The notes under the pieces are model-generated. The model was not told the DNA's origin and made no database searches. It saw only the letters and a program-made list of their open reading frames with translations. From assembly GCA_009699165.1 (NCBI GenBank), contig WLOR01000044.1, forward strand, positions 1 to 12,072: DNA of 12,072 nt, read 5' to 3'. Shown here in pieces: positions 1 through 7,468 of this stretch. This stretch comes from Actinomycetota bacterium (GTDB lineage: Bacteria; Actinomycetota; Actinomycetes; Nanopelagicales; Nanopelagicaceae). The stretch's first letter is position 1; every line of letters begins with the position of its first letter. The position numbers and the translations under genes are program-made.

Positions 1-677
1 CCATTAACCAAGCCAACTGTTGAGACTGTGACCGAACGTGCACTGATTCCTAAACCATCAGGATTTGGATCGGTAATATTTCGAACCGAACGCATAACAG
101 CGTTGTAGTTGGCAAGAGGCTCACCCATGCCCATGAAGACAATATTAGAAAGACGAGTAGGTCCACCTGGTAGCTCACCATTTGCACAAGCCCGGGCGGC
201 GGCAACAATCTGTTCTGTAATTTCCCCGGCGCTTAAGTTGCGAGTAAGGCCGGCTTGGCCTGTTGCACAGAATGGACAGTTCATTCCGCATCCAGCTTGA
301 GATGAGATACAAACAGTTACACGATCGGTATATCGCATTAAAACGCTTTCGACTAACACACCATCGTGGAGCTTCCATAAATCTTTGCGAGTCATTCCAT
401 CATCACATGTTACAGAGCGAACAAGCTCGATAAGTTTTGGAGTCAGCGCATCGGCAATACTCTGACGTATCTCGGCAGGTATATCGCTCCACGTTTGAGG
501 ATCATCGGATAGATGTGAAAAATAATGTGTCGCAACTTGAGTTGCGCGAAAAGCGGGAAGACCCATCTCTTTTGCAACTTCGCGCCGCTCGGCAGGTGAG
601 TAGTCAGCTAAGTGCTTAGGCGTTTTTTTACGTTGTACGGGTTCATCAAATACTAAATTTATCTCGGGTTTACTCAT
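1..677 (-). CDS. rlmN: 23S rRNA/tRNA adenine-C2 methyltransferase RlmN (3' part outside window)
   Basis: Radical-SAM enzyme that methylates C2 of an adenine in 23S rRNA and in some tRNAs. The first 225 codons are present; the C-terminal part (full length usually about 350-370 residues) lies beyond base 1. The radical-SAM cluster motif CGMNCPFC is seen with C130, C134 and C137, followed by [16 protein letters not shown] and, near residue 178, the SAM-binding GMGEPL. The start is the ATG at 677-675, whose bases overlap the cdsA stop in an ATGA arrangement (674-677), so the two genes are probably translationally coupled. The N-terminal 25 residues are polar and lysine-rich, as is common in the family. 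The catalytic C-terminal cysteine cannot be seen because of the truncation. Identification is firm from the motifs and from the actinobacterial frr-cdsA-rlmN order. Confidence 0.95.
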   Translation of the reverse strand, partial: MSKPEINLVFDEPVQRKKTPKHLADYSPAERREVAKEMGLPAFRATQVATHYFSHLSDDPQTWSDIPAEIRQSIADALTPKLIELVRSVTCDDGMTRKDLWKLHDGVLVESVLMRYTDRVTVCISSQAGCGMNCPFCATGQAGLTRNLSAGEITEQIVAAARACANGELPGGPTRLSNIVFMGMGEPLANYNAVMRSVRNITDPNPDGLGISARSVTVSTVGLVN

Positions 678-1519
678 AACCAATTCTTCACTAACTCGAG
701 TGCTAACCAAAGAGCTGGCGCAGAGATAAGAACTGAATCCAAGCGATCGAGCATTCCACCGTGACCAGGTAAAAGTGATCCCATATCTTTAAGGGCCAAA
801 TCCCGTTTCATCGCACTTTCAATTAAGTCGCCACATGTTGCAGTAAAGACAATCATTAAACCTGCCACTGCGCCGATCCACCAGTGCATTGTCATAATGT
901 ATTTAAACGCGAGCACTCCACCGATTACGGTAAAAATTAGTGAGCCCGCAAGGCCTTCCCAGCTCTTCTTTGGAGAGATTTTTGGGGCCATCGGATGTTT
1001 CCCAATGAGAACTCCAACAATGTATCCAAATGTGTCGTTGCAAGAGACAAGAACTACAAAGGTCATCACGCGCTCAAACCCAGTGCTGGTACGGGCAAGC
1101 AGGATCAGAAAGCCGCCTAAGAACGGTAGATACAAAAGCGAAAATGTGGTTGCGGTTGCACTTGCCACAAAGCCTTCAGGGCCTTTTGTAAGCAGCTGTA
1201 TAAGAAGAATGGGAATCGCGATTGCCGTACCCACGGCAAGACCTGCTACCCCGCCCTCCCATGCGGCATAAGAGAGCGCAATGGAAGCGATTATCAATGC
1301 ATTGATAGATAGGTATGTGCCTCTAGCGCTAAAAGCGCGAACGATCTCGCGAATACCAAGCAAAACTGCCACCGCTACAACAACGGCGAATACTTCGCGG
1401 TGATATGCCAAAGCAAACCAGATCAGTGCAATCAATGACAATGAGACGGCAATTGAAGGCAGGAGTTTGCGTCCTGCCCTTTTGTTAATCGCCTCGTTGA
1501 TTGAATGTATATCAGACAT
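674..1519 (-). CDS. cdsA: Phosphatidate cytidylyltransferase
   Basis: Integral membrane enzyme that converts phosphatidic acid and CTP to CDP-diacylglycerol, the branch point for phosphatidylglycerol, cardiolipin and phosphatidylinositol. The 281-residue product is a normal length for actinobacteria. It has several hydrophobic segments from about residue 20 onward and ends with the family signature at about residues 235-262, with key pieces [11 protein letters not shown] and [13 protein letters not shown] short polar N-terminus (first 18 residues) precedes the first membrane segment. The start ATG at 1519 has an AGGGG ribosome site in the last bases of frr, leaving a 12-base gap after the frr stop. 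The 3' end overlaps the rlmN start by four bases. Transcription is therefore expected from the frr promoter. Nothing unusual was seen in the protein. Confidence 0.96.
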   Translation of the reverse strand: MSDIHSINEAINKRAGRKLLPSIAVSLSLIALIWFALAYHREVFAVVVAVAVLLGIREIVRAFSARGTYLSINALIIASIALSYAAWEGGVAGLAVGTAIAIPILLIQLLTKGPEGFVASATATTFSLLYLPFLGGFLILLARTSTGFERVMTFVVLVSCNDTFGYIVGVLIGKHPMAPKISPKKSWEGLAGSLIFTVIGGVLAFKYIMTMHWWIGAVAGLMIVFTATCGDLIESAMKRDLALKDMGSLLPGHGGMLDRLDSVLISAPALWLALELVKNWL

Positions 1520-1531
1520 AGATATGTGCCC

Positions 1532-2095
1532 CTAGATTTCTAGGAGTTCGGTCTCCTTGTGCTTAAACATTTCATCGACCTGGGCAACGTGATCTGCTGT
1601 AATTTTCTCTAACTCTTTTTCTCCGCGCGCAACATCATCCTTGCCAACGTCGCCATCTTTTTCCATCTTTTCAATAGCTTCTTTTGCAGTACGGCGAATA
1701 TTGCGGATAGAAATCTTTGAATCTTCAGCCTTGCTTTTAACTAATTTGATGTACTCCTTGCGACGCTCCTCGGTAAGTTGAGGGAAATTGATTCGGATAA
1801 GTCCACCATCACTCGATGGATTCACACCTAAATCAGAGTCACGAATAGCCTTTTCAATACTAGGCATTGCTCCTTTATCAAATGGGGCAATTGTTGCCAT
1901 CCGGGCCTCAGGGACTTGAATGGATGCAAGTTGCGAGAGCGCTGTGTATGTCCCGTAGTAATCGACCATGATTTTATTAAATAGCGATGGGTGGGCTCGA
2001 CCTGTTCGGATAGATGCAAAATCATCTTTCGCGACCTCTACGGCTTTACCCATTTTTGTGTCGGCATCCTTGAGAACGCTTGCTACATCTGACAT
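1532..2095 (-). CDS. frr: Ribosome recycling factor
   Basis: Cytoplasmic factor that, with EF-G, splits the post-termination ribosome. At 187 residues it matches the usual length of about 185. The N-terminal helix contains the conserved RTGRAHPSLF (residues 30-39), and the C-terminal helical half has IRNIRRTAKEAIEKMEKDG and ends with the typical Met-Phe-Lys-His-Lys-Glu stretch. The ATG at 2095 is preceded by a strong AAAGGAG site about six bases away. In most bacteria frr directly follows pyrH in one operon; here the pyrH gene is 4.6 kb away because the plus-strand por operon lies between them. This gene must therefore use its own promoter in the 2096-2292 gap. It then leads the unit frr-cdsA-rlmN. 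Confidence 0.97.
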   Translation of the reverse strand: MSDVASVLKDADTKMGKAVEVAKDDFASIRTGRAHPSLFNKIMVDYYGTYTALSQLASIQVPEARMATIAPFDKGAMPSIEKAIRDSDLGVNPSSDGGLIRINFPQLTEERRKEYIKLVKSKAEDSKISIRNIRRTAKEAIEKMEKDGDVGKDDVARGEKELEKITADHVAQVDEMFKHKETELLEI

Positions 2096-2137
2096 CGCTA
2101 CTCCTTTATTAAATCGACCTGCAAATCGCTAGTGGTG

Positions 2138-2143
2138 ATTCTA
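2138..2143 (-). promoter_or_regulatory. Candidate -10 box for frr-cdsA-rlmN
   Basis: Read leftward, the hexamer is TAGAAT, five of six matching TATAAT. It sits about 43 bases before the frr start codon, leaving room for a short leader with the AAAGGAG ribosome site. The region about 17 bases further upstream is AT-rich but does not resemble TTGACA. Alternative overlapping hexamers (TATAGA, TAATAT) exist. The call rests on position and one box only. Confidence 0.35.
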
Positions 2144-2229
2144 TATTAAGAAGAGTGATTTAGATTACTGAGCAAAAATCAGCGTCGTTAAAGGGTTTTA
2201 TCGCAAAATGGCGCTGGCACTCACTACTT

Positions 2230-2240
2230 GCATTCAATGC
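2230..2240. repeat. 11-base palindrome upstream of porG
   Basis: GCATT-C-AATGC is a perfect inverted repeat with 5-base arms around one central base. It lies 53-63 bases before the porG start and overlaps the weak TTGCAT -35-like hexamer. This is where an operator for the por operon would be expected. A palindrome of this size can also arise by chance. Confidence 0.3.
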
Positions 2241-2292
2241 TCCAATTCGAAGGAGTAGTTTCTCTTGTACAGATTGATCGGAGAGATATTCA

Positions 2293-2862
2293 GTGTTTCA
2301 AGTACGTATTCATGGTCGCGGTGGTCAGGGAGTAGTTACTGCCGCCGAACTATTGGCTCAGTCAGCATTCGATGAAAAGAGATTTGCTCAAGCATTTCCG
2401 AGTTTTGGATCTGAACGAACTGGAGCACCAGTTGTAGCATTTTGTAGAATCGCAGATTTTGAAATTCGAGTACGCGAACCAATCATGTTTCCAGATGCAA
2501 TTATCATTCAGGACTCTACTTTGATTAAACAAGTTGATCTATTTGCAGGATTAAAAAACGATGGCTACGCATTAATCAACTCAACCCGAACATTTGAACA
2601 GCTTGGGATTGCAGAGTTTGCAGATCTAAATCCGCGTTTCATTACCGTTCCAGCAACTGCAATGGCTATGGAGCACTTAGGCCGACCTGTTCCTAATGCA
2701 GTTCTCCTTGGCGCATTTGCTGCACTCACTCAGGTTGTTTCCCTGCACTCGGTTACCGATGCTATAAATGAGAAATTTAAGCCGAAGGTAGCTGCTGGCA
2801 ACTGTGCAGCCGCAACTGCCGCTTATGAATATGTGCTTGCGATGGTAAGTGCCAATGCTTAG
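2293..2862 (+). CDS. porG: 2-oxoacid:ferredoxin oxidoreductase, gamma subunit
   Basis: Gamma subunit of a multi-subunit pyruvate-type 2-oxoacid:ferredoxin oxidoreductase, which oxidatively decarboxylates a 2-oxoacid to its acyl-CoA and passes electrons to ferredoxin. The 189-residue product spans the family length. It opens with the diagnostic RIHGRGGQGVVTAAELLA (residues 5-22), has FGSERTGAPV at 38-47 (the usual form is FGPERRGAPV) and a PNAVLLGAFA segment in the last third. The start is a GTG at 2293 with GGAGAG seven bases upstream; an in-frame TGA at 2275-2277 excludes a longer protein. It is first in an operon with no gaps: its 3' end overlaps the alpha-subunit gene. The gamma subunit contributes to CoA handling and complex assembly in this family. 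Substrate cannot be decided from this subunit. Confidence 0.93.
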   Translation: MFQVRIHGRGGQGVVTAAELLAQSAFDEKRFAQAFPSFGSERTGAPVVAFCRIADFEIRVREPIMFPDAIIIQDSTLIKQVDLFAGLKNDGYALINSTRTFEQLGIAEFADLNPRFITVPATAMAMEHLGRPVPNAVLLGAFAALTQVVSLHSVTDAINEKFKPKVAAGNCAAATAAYEYVLAMVSANA

Positions 2863-4042
2863 ACAAGTTGAAGGCTCAAAGGCAGTTGCAGATACCGTTG
2901 CCGCATGTCGACCACAAGTAATATGCGCCTATCCGATTTCTCCGCAAACACATATTGTTGAGGGATTAAGCCAGCTTGTTAAAAATGGTGAACTCCAAAA
3001 CTGTGAATTTATAAACGTTGAGTCTGAGTTCGCTGCAATGTCAGTTGCAATCGGAGCAAGTGCAACCGGTGCGCGCACATATACAGCGACTGCGAGTCAA
3101 GGACTTCTCTATATGGTCGAGGCGGTATTTAACGCCTCGGGTCTGGGTCTACCGATAGTCATGACAGTTGCTAACCGGGCAATCGGAGCCCCTATCAATA
3201 TTTGGAACGACCATAGTGATTCAATGTCTCAGCGTGATTCAGGTTGGATTCAAATCTACGCCGAAACTAATCAGGAGGCCGCTGATTTACACGTGCAGGC
3301 CTTCAGAATTGCTGAAGAGTTATCCCTACCCGTCATGGTCTGCATGGATGGATTCATATTGACTCATGCCTACGAGCGAGTCGATGTTGCAGAACAAGAG
3401 CAAGTGGATCAATTCTTGCCGCCCTATGCTCCGCGTCAAATCCTTGATCCAAGTAATCCAGTATCCATCGGTGCGATGGTTGGACCAGAGGCCTTCACCG
3501 AAGTGAAGTACATGGCGCATATGAAGACTCTCAGTGCCCTAGCTGTAATTCCAAAGGTTGCTAAGGATTTTGAAATCATCTTTGGTCGTAGCTCTGGCGG
3601 ATTGATTCGTCGTCATAAAACTCTAGGCGCACAAACTATTGTTATCGCATTAGGTTCGGTGCTCGGAACAATTAAAGATGTTATAGATGAGATGGTCGCT
3701 GCCGATATTGCAATTGGTGTATTAGGCATCATCGCTTTTCGTCCGTTTCCGACGACAGAAGTACGCGAAGCGCTCTCACAGGCAAAGCGAGTAATAGTTT
3801 TAGAGAAGGCTTTCCAAGTCGGAGTTGGTGGAATAGTCATTGACAATGTCCGTGAAGCACTCAGAGGTACTAATACAGCGGCTTACACAGTAATAGCAGG
3901 TCTAGGTGGTCGGCCAATAACAAAGCAGTCATTGCGTTCATATTTCGATAAGGCAGTCAATGACCAAGTTGAAGAGTTAACTTTCCTCGATCTCGATAAG
4001 GATTTAGCAGATGCCGAACTCGCGCGAGAGGCAGGCAGATAG
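2855..4042 (+). CDS. porA: Pyruvate-type 2-oxoacid:ferredoxin oxidoreductase, alpha subunit
   Basis: Alpha subunit, carrying the pyrimidine-binding half of the thiamine diphosphate site. Numbered from ATG 2855 it has 395 residues, normal for the family. Landmarks are AYPISPQTHIVEGL (25-38), NVESEFAAMSVAIGASA (54-70) with a glutamate (E56 or E58) in the place of the cofactor-activating acid, GARTYTATASQGL (72-84), and WNDHSDSMSQRDSGW (117-131). These blocks resemble archaeal and Thermotoga-type pyruvate synthase more than 2-oxoglutarate or branched-chain enzymes, so pyruvate or a pyruvate-like acid (for example phenylglyoxylate) is inferred. ATG 2855 overlaps porG by eight bases; an in-frame GTG at 2849 would add two residues and is the alternative start. 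The ribosome site is weak (GGTAAG), which suggests coupling to porG translation. Confidence 0.92.
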   Translation: MLRQVEGSKAVADTVAACRPQVICAYPISPQTHIVEGLSQLVKNGELQNCEFINVESEFAAMSVAIGASATGARTYTATASQGLLYMVEAVFNASGLGLPIVMTVANRAIGAPINIWNDHSDSMSQRDSGWIQIYAETNQEAADLHVQAFRIAEELSLPVMVCMDGFILTHAYERVDVAEQEQVDQFLPPYAPRQILDPSNPVSIGAMVGPEAFTEVKYMAHMKTLSALAVIPKVAKDFEIIFGRSSGGLIRRHKTLGAQTIVIALGSVLGTIKDVIDEMVAADIAIGVLGIIAFRPFPTTEVREALSQAKRVIVLEKAFQVGVGGIVIDNVREALRGTNTAAYTVIAGLGGRPITKQSLRSYFDKAVNDQVEELTFLDLDKDLADAELAREAGR

Positions 4043-5050
4043 ATGTCGACGACACCGATTAAGTTTTACCAAGTTGGAAGTTTCGCCGTTGGCAACCGAC
4101 TGCTATCAGCCGATGACAGATCAATTCAATCCGATCCAGATCGCACTAACGCCCTCACATCTGGCCACCGTGCATGCCAAGGTTGTGGAGAAGCACTCGG
4201 TGCAAGGTATGCCCTCGATGCTGCGATGCGCGCTACTAATGAGAAAATAATCGCGGTCAATGCAACAGGCTGTCTTGAGGTTTTCTCTACTCCCTACCCT
4301 GAATCTTCTTGGCGCATCGCATGGCTGCATTCGCTCTTTGGTAACGCACCTGCGGTTGCAACCGGCGTTGCCGCTGCCCTTAAGGCGCAAGGAAAAAGCG
4401 ATATCCGCGTCATTGGACAAGGTGGCGATGGGGCTACTGTGGACATTGGCTTTGGCGCACTCTCTGGAATGTTTGAACGCAACGATGATGTTCTCTATAT
4501 CTGTTATGACAATGAGGCATACATGAATACGGGTGTGCAGAGATCGGGCGCAACTCCCCCAGCTGCCCGAACCGCCACCACGCAGGCAGTTGGAGAAAAT
4601 CCAGGCAACGTATTTGGTCAGGGTAAGAACCTGCCACGCATCGCGATGGCCCATGAGATTCCATACGTTGCAACGGCAACGGTCGCAGATTTGCGTGACC
4701 TAGAAGCAAAAGTGACTAAGGCGATGAGTTTTCGCGGAGCGCGCTACATACATGTTTTGGTCCCTTGCCCACTTGGTTGGGGATCGGCATCGTGTGACAC
4801 CATCAAAATTGCTCGCTTAGCAACTCAATCTGGATTGTTTCCGGTCTTTGAAGCAGAACATGGTGAAGTTGTGGCATCCACTGCTATTCGACATCGTGTT
4901 GATGTTGAAGAGTATTTGAAACTGCAAGTTCGTTACTCGCATCTATTTTCGCCAAAACGCCGCGACGATGTAATCACCCATTTACAAAGTATCGCTGATA
5001 AAAATATCGCTCGCTATAACTTAATTTCTGATGAAAGCGCATCCTCATAA
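4043..5050 (+). CDS. porB: Pyruvate-type 2-oxoacid:ferredoxin oxidoreductase, beta subunit
   Basis: Beta subunit that binds the diphosphate of thiamine diphosphate and the proximal [4Fe-4S] cluster. The 335-residue protein has GHRACQGCGEALGARY at 41-56 (C45, C48), NATGC at 73-77 (C77) followed by the pyruvate-type LEVFSTPYP, and VLVPCPLGW with C242. These four cysteines are the likely cluster ligands. The thiamine diphosphate/Mg motif is GQGGDGATVDIG (125-136) with CYDNEAYMNTG (154-164). A 40-residue leader precedes the first CxxC. The porA stop (4040-4042) directly abuts the ATG, and the stop TAA shares its last A with the next start (TAATG at 5048-5052), so all the genes form one coupled unit. 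The STPYP block points to pyruvate as substrate, but a related aryl-2-oxoacid cannot be excluded. Confidence 0.93.
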   Translation: MSTTPIKFYQVGSFAVGNRLLSADDRSIQSDPDRTNALTSGHRACQGCGEALGARYALDAAMRATNEKIIAVNATGCLEVFSTPYPESSWRIAWLHSLFGNAPAVATGVAAALKAQGKSDIRVIGQGGDGATVDIGFGALSGMFERNDDVLYICYDNEAYMNTGVQRSGATPPAARTATTQAVGENPGNVFGQGKNLPRIAMAHEIPYVATATVADLRDLEAKVTKAMSFRGARYIHVLVPCPLGWGSASCDTIKIARLATQSGLFPVFEAEHGEVVASTAIRHRVDVEEYLKLQVRYSHLFSPKRRDDVITHLQSIADKNIARYNLISDESASS

Positions 5051-6669
5051 TGGAAAAACCCTTTGCCATAACTCTCTCAGTTAACTCATCTCTTGCAAAC
5101 CACACTGGTTCGTGGCGCGTAGAAAAACCCGAATACGTTCATCGGATGCCACCTTGCAACAATGCATGCCCTGCGGGTGAAAATATTCAAAACTGGTTAT
5201 ATATCGCCGAAGATGGATCTTATGAAGCTGCTTGGCGTGCGCTGATTGCCGAAAATCCATTTCCAGCAATTATGGGCCGTGTCTGCTATCACCCTTGTCA
5301 GAGTGTCTGTAACCGTGCAGAGCTAGATGAGGCCGTAGGGATTAACTCAGTTGAGCGCTTCTTGGGAGATCACGCAATTGAAAAGGGTTGGAAAATCCCA
5401 GCCCCGGCGATTGAATCTGGCCACAAAGTTTTGGTAATCGGCGCTGGACCCGCAGGATTATCTGCGGCTTATCACTTACGTAGCATGGGCCATACGGTGA
5501 TCGTCCGAGATGCAACACATGCCCCGGGCGGAATGATGCGATATGGAATTCCAAAGTACCGCCTGCCCCGTGAAGTCTTAGATGCAGAGATAGATCGCAT
5601 TAAAGACATGGGTGTCATCTTTGAGATGAATACACGTGTCGATGATGTGCACGAAGCGCTCAACGAGGGTTTCAGCGCAGTATTTTTAGCGATAGGTGCA
5701 CAGTTAAGTAAGCGTGCATATATCCCAGCAAGTGAGGCTGCGCGAATACTTGATGCAATTACAGTTTTGCATGATGTTGAAGATGGCAATCAACCACTTC
5801 TGGGACGAAAAGTCGTCGTCTATGGTGGTGGAAATACAGCAATGGACGTGGCTCGAACAGCCAAACGTCTTGGCGCCGAAGAGGCGATCATCGTGTATCG
5901 GCGCACCCGCGATAAAGCACCAGCCAACGATGAAGAGATTACAGAGGCGCTCGAAGAGGGAATCTTGGTCAAGTGGCTATCAACAGTTAAGCATGCGGGT
6001 GAAAACTCTCTGCAGATTGAAAAAATGGCGTTGGATGCCGATGGATTTCCGCAGCCAACAGGTGAGTTTGAGACACTTGAGGCCGATTCGCTGATTTTGG
6101 CGTTAGGTCAAGAGGTGGATTTTTCACTCTTAGGAAATAGTGCGGACTTAGATACCAAAGATGGCCTCATGCCAGTTGATTCAACCATGATGACAAGCCA
6201 CCCAGGAATCTTTGCAGGTGGCGACATGATTCCCGCTGATCGCACAGTGACAACAGGTGTTGGCCATGGAAAGAAAGCTGCACGAAATATCGATGCTTGG
6301 CTACGCAAAACAAGCTTTGAGAAAATCGAGAATAAAGACATCGTTACATTCGACCAACTCAATACGTGGTACTACACCGATGCACCGCATGTAGTTCGTG
6401 AACGGTTAGAGGCAACACGTCGAGCTAAGGACTTCTCTGAGGTCGTCAAGGGCTTAGATGAAAGTAATGCCTTATATGAAGCCCGGCGCTGTATGTCTTG
6501 TGGCAACTGTTTTGAGTGCGACAACTGTTTTGGAGTGTGTCCAGATAATGCAATCATAAAATTAGGACCCGGAAAGGGCTTTGAGATTAATCTGGATTAC
6601 TGTAAAGGATGTGGGATCTGCGTTAGCGAATGTCCATCAAGTTCGATTGTTATGGTGCCCGATAAGTAG
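5050..6669 (+). CDS. GltD-like FAD/NAD(P) reductase fused to a 2[4Fe-4S] ferredoxin (delta) domain
   Basis: Predicted electron-transfer subunit linking the oxoacid oxidoreductase to NAD(P). Domains seen in 539 residues: an N-terminal cysteine domain (C36, C40, C79, C83, C87) as in the glutamate synthase small subunit; an FAD Rossmann motif GAGPAGLSAA (131-140); a second nucleotide motif GGGNTAMDVA (259-268) with YRRTRDKAP (283-291); the FAD-closing block GIFAGGD (386-392); and a C-terminal ferredoxin with C481, C484, C487, C490, C493, C497 and then C518, C521, C524, C528. The last part replaces the separate PorD delta subunit, which is absent from the operon. GltD itself lacks this tail, so calling it glutamate synthase would mislead; no gltB is nearby. 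PadH of phenylglyoxylate dehydrogenase plays a comparable role. The arginine pair in YRR hints at NADPH, which is inference. The start overlaps the porB stop by one base. Confidence 0.88.
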   Translation: MEKPFAITLSVNSSLANHTGSWRVEKPEYVHRMPPCNNACPAGENIQNWLYIAEDGSYEAAWRALIAENPFPAIMGRVCYHPCQSVCNRAELDEAVGINSVERFLGDHAIEKGWKIPAPAIESGHKVLVIGAGPAGLSAAYHLRSMGHTVIVRDATHAPGGMMRYGIPKYRLPREVLDAEIDRIKDMGVIFEMNTRVDDVHEALNEGFSAVFLAIGAQLSKRAYIPASEAARILDAITVLHDVEDGNQPLLGRKVVVYGGGNTAMDVARTAKRLGAEEAIIVYRRTRDKAPANDEEITEALEEGILVKWLSTVKHAGENSLQIEKMALDADGFPQPTGEFETLEADSLILALGQEVDFSLLGNSADLDTKDGLMPVDSTMMTSHPGIFAGGDMIPADRTVTTGVGHGKKAARNIDAWLRKTSFEKIENKDIVTFDQLNTWYYTDAPHVVRERLEATRRAKDFSEVVKGLDESNALYEARRCMSCGNCFECDNCFGVCPDNAIIKLGPGKGFEINLDYCKGCGICVSECPSSSIVMVPDK

Positions 6670-6685
6670 TTTTGTAAGCTGAGAA
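6670..6685. other. 16-base convergent junction without terminator
   Basis: The reductase stop (6667-6669) and the pyrH stop (6686-6688, opposite strand) are separated by only 16 AT-rich bases. No GC-rich hairpin followed by a T-run is visible on either strand here or in the gene ends. Transcripts from both sides would be expected to run into the opposing operon unless Rho or head-on interference stops them. Confidence 0.6.
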
Positions 6686-7408
6686 TTAATTTACTAACGT
6701 ACCGATTGTTTCTCCACGAACAGCGCGACCAATATTTCCATTTTCCATAAGATCGAAAATTACTATCGGAAGTTTATTTTCACGACAAAGTGCGAACGCT
6801 GCAGCATCTGCAACGGCTAGTGATTTAGATAAGACTTCATCGTAAGAGATGCTCTCGTACTTTGTTGCATGAGGATCCTTCTTTGGATCTGCGCTATAAA
6901 CACCATCAACGCCACTCTTAGCAAGTAGTAGTGCTTCTGCACCGATTTCGAGTGCACGTTGGGCTGAAACTGTATCGGTTGTAAAATATGGCATTCCAGC
7001 ACCCGCACCGAATATGACAACGCGACCTTTTTCTAAATGGCGAATTGCGCGAAGCGGAATATATGGCTCTGCAACTTGTCCCATTGTTATCGCGGTCTGC
7101 ACGCGTGTTTGTACGCCCTCTTTTTCAAGAAAATCCTGCAACGCTAGACAGTTCATTACCGTGCCAAGCATTCCCATGTAATCGGCGCGCGAGCGATCCA
7201 TGCCACGTTGCTGTAGTTCGGCTCCACGGAAATAGTTTCCACCACCGACAACTATCGCTACCTGTACGCCAGAACGGGCGACATCGGCGATCTGCTTTGC
7301 AATATCTTGCACGACATCGGGATCAACACCGATGCCTTTAGCGCCTCCAAAAACTTCACCAGAAAGTTTAAGGAGCACCCTCCGATACGTTCCTCGTGTA
7401 CCGGGCAT
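6686..7408 (-). CDS. pyrH: Uridylate kinase (UMP kinase)
   Basis: Converts UMP and ATP to UDP in the cytoplasm for pyrimidine nucleotide synthesis. The 240-residue product has the amino-acid-kinase fold motifs VLLKLSGE (11-18), [10 protein letters not shown] (53-62), [15 protein letters not shown] (78-92) and the ATP-side block [14 protein letters not shown] (133-146), where the family more often has TGNPFFTTD. It is the usual length. The start ATG at 7408 has AAAGGAG six to seven bases upstream. It follows tsf by 60 bases, in the same direction, as in most actinobacteria. What normally comes next, frr, is displaced by the por operon. No terminator was seen after the stop. Confidence 0.97.
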   Translation of the reverse strand: MPGTRGTYRRVLLKLSGEVFGGAKGIGVDPDVVQDIAKQIADVARSGVQVAIVVGGGNYFRGAELQQRGMDRSRADYMGMLGTVMNCLALQDFLEKEGVQTRVQTAITMGQVAEPYIPLRAIRHLEKGRVVIFGAGAGMPYFTTDTVSAQRALEIGAEALLLAKSGVDGVYSADPKKDPHATKYESISYDEVLSKSLAVADAAAFALCRENKLPIVIFDLMENGNIGRAVRGETIGTLVN

Positions 7409-7437
7409 GAGTGCTCCTTTTAAACTAGTCGTTGGCT

Positions 7438-7466
7438 GGTTAAATCTTAAAGGTTAGATCCTTAAA
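7438..7466. repeat. Imperfect tandem repeat in the tsf-pyrH gap
   Basis: Two adjacent copies of about 14-15 bases, ggttaaatcttaaa (7438-7451) and ggttagatccttaaa (7452-7466), differ by one substitution and one inserted base. They fill half of the 60-base spacer between the tsf stop and the pyrH ribosome site. No convincing hairpin or U-tract results, so this does not look like a terminator. A duplicated protein-binding site or a replication-slippage remnant are both possible. Confidence 0.45.
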
Positions 7467-7468
7467 GC

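Larger units (their letters stand above)
2096..2292. promoter_or_regulatory. Divergent intergenic region between frr and the por operon
   Basis: This 197-base gap must carry the promoters for both frr-cdsA-rlmN (leftward) and porG-porA-porB-reductase (rightward). For frr, a TAGAAT hexamer (complement of 2138-2143) fits a -10 box and would give a leader of about 35 bases; its -35 partner is poor. On the plus strand no convincing -35/-10 pair was found. TTGCAT at 2228-2233 and TACAGAT at 2268-2274 are the only weak candidates. An AAGGAG (2250-2255) lies too far from the porG start to be its ribosome site; the functional one is GGAGAG at 2280-2285. No tRNA, insertion sequence or terminator is visible. 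Confidence 0.6.

Noticed and set aside
2265..2375. A 36-codon TTG-initiated frame before and into porG, preceded by AAGGAG at nine bases
   Set aside because: It runs out of frame through the start of porG, its product has no recognisable leader-peptide feature (no run of regulatory codons), and the start is a rare TTG. Chance is more likely.
4121..4654. 177-codon open frame on the minus strand opposite porB
   Set aside because: It lies wholly opposite a clearly conserved gene, has a biased, cysteine/histidine-scattered composition without any domain, and no ribosome site. It is an antisense shadow.
5050..6669. Annotation as glutamate synthase small subunit (gltD)
   Set aside because: No large subunit lies near, the protein carries an extra ferredoxin domain, and it is coupled to por genes. 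The similarity covers only the shared reductase module.
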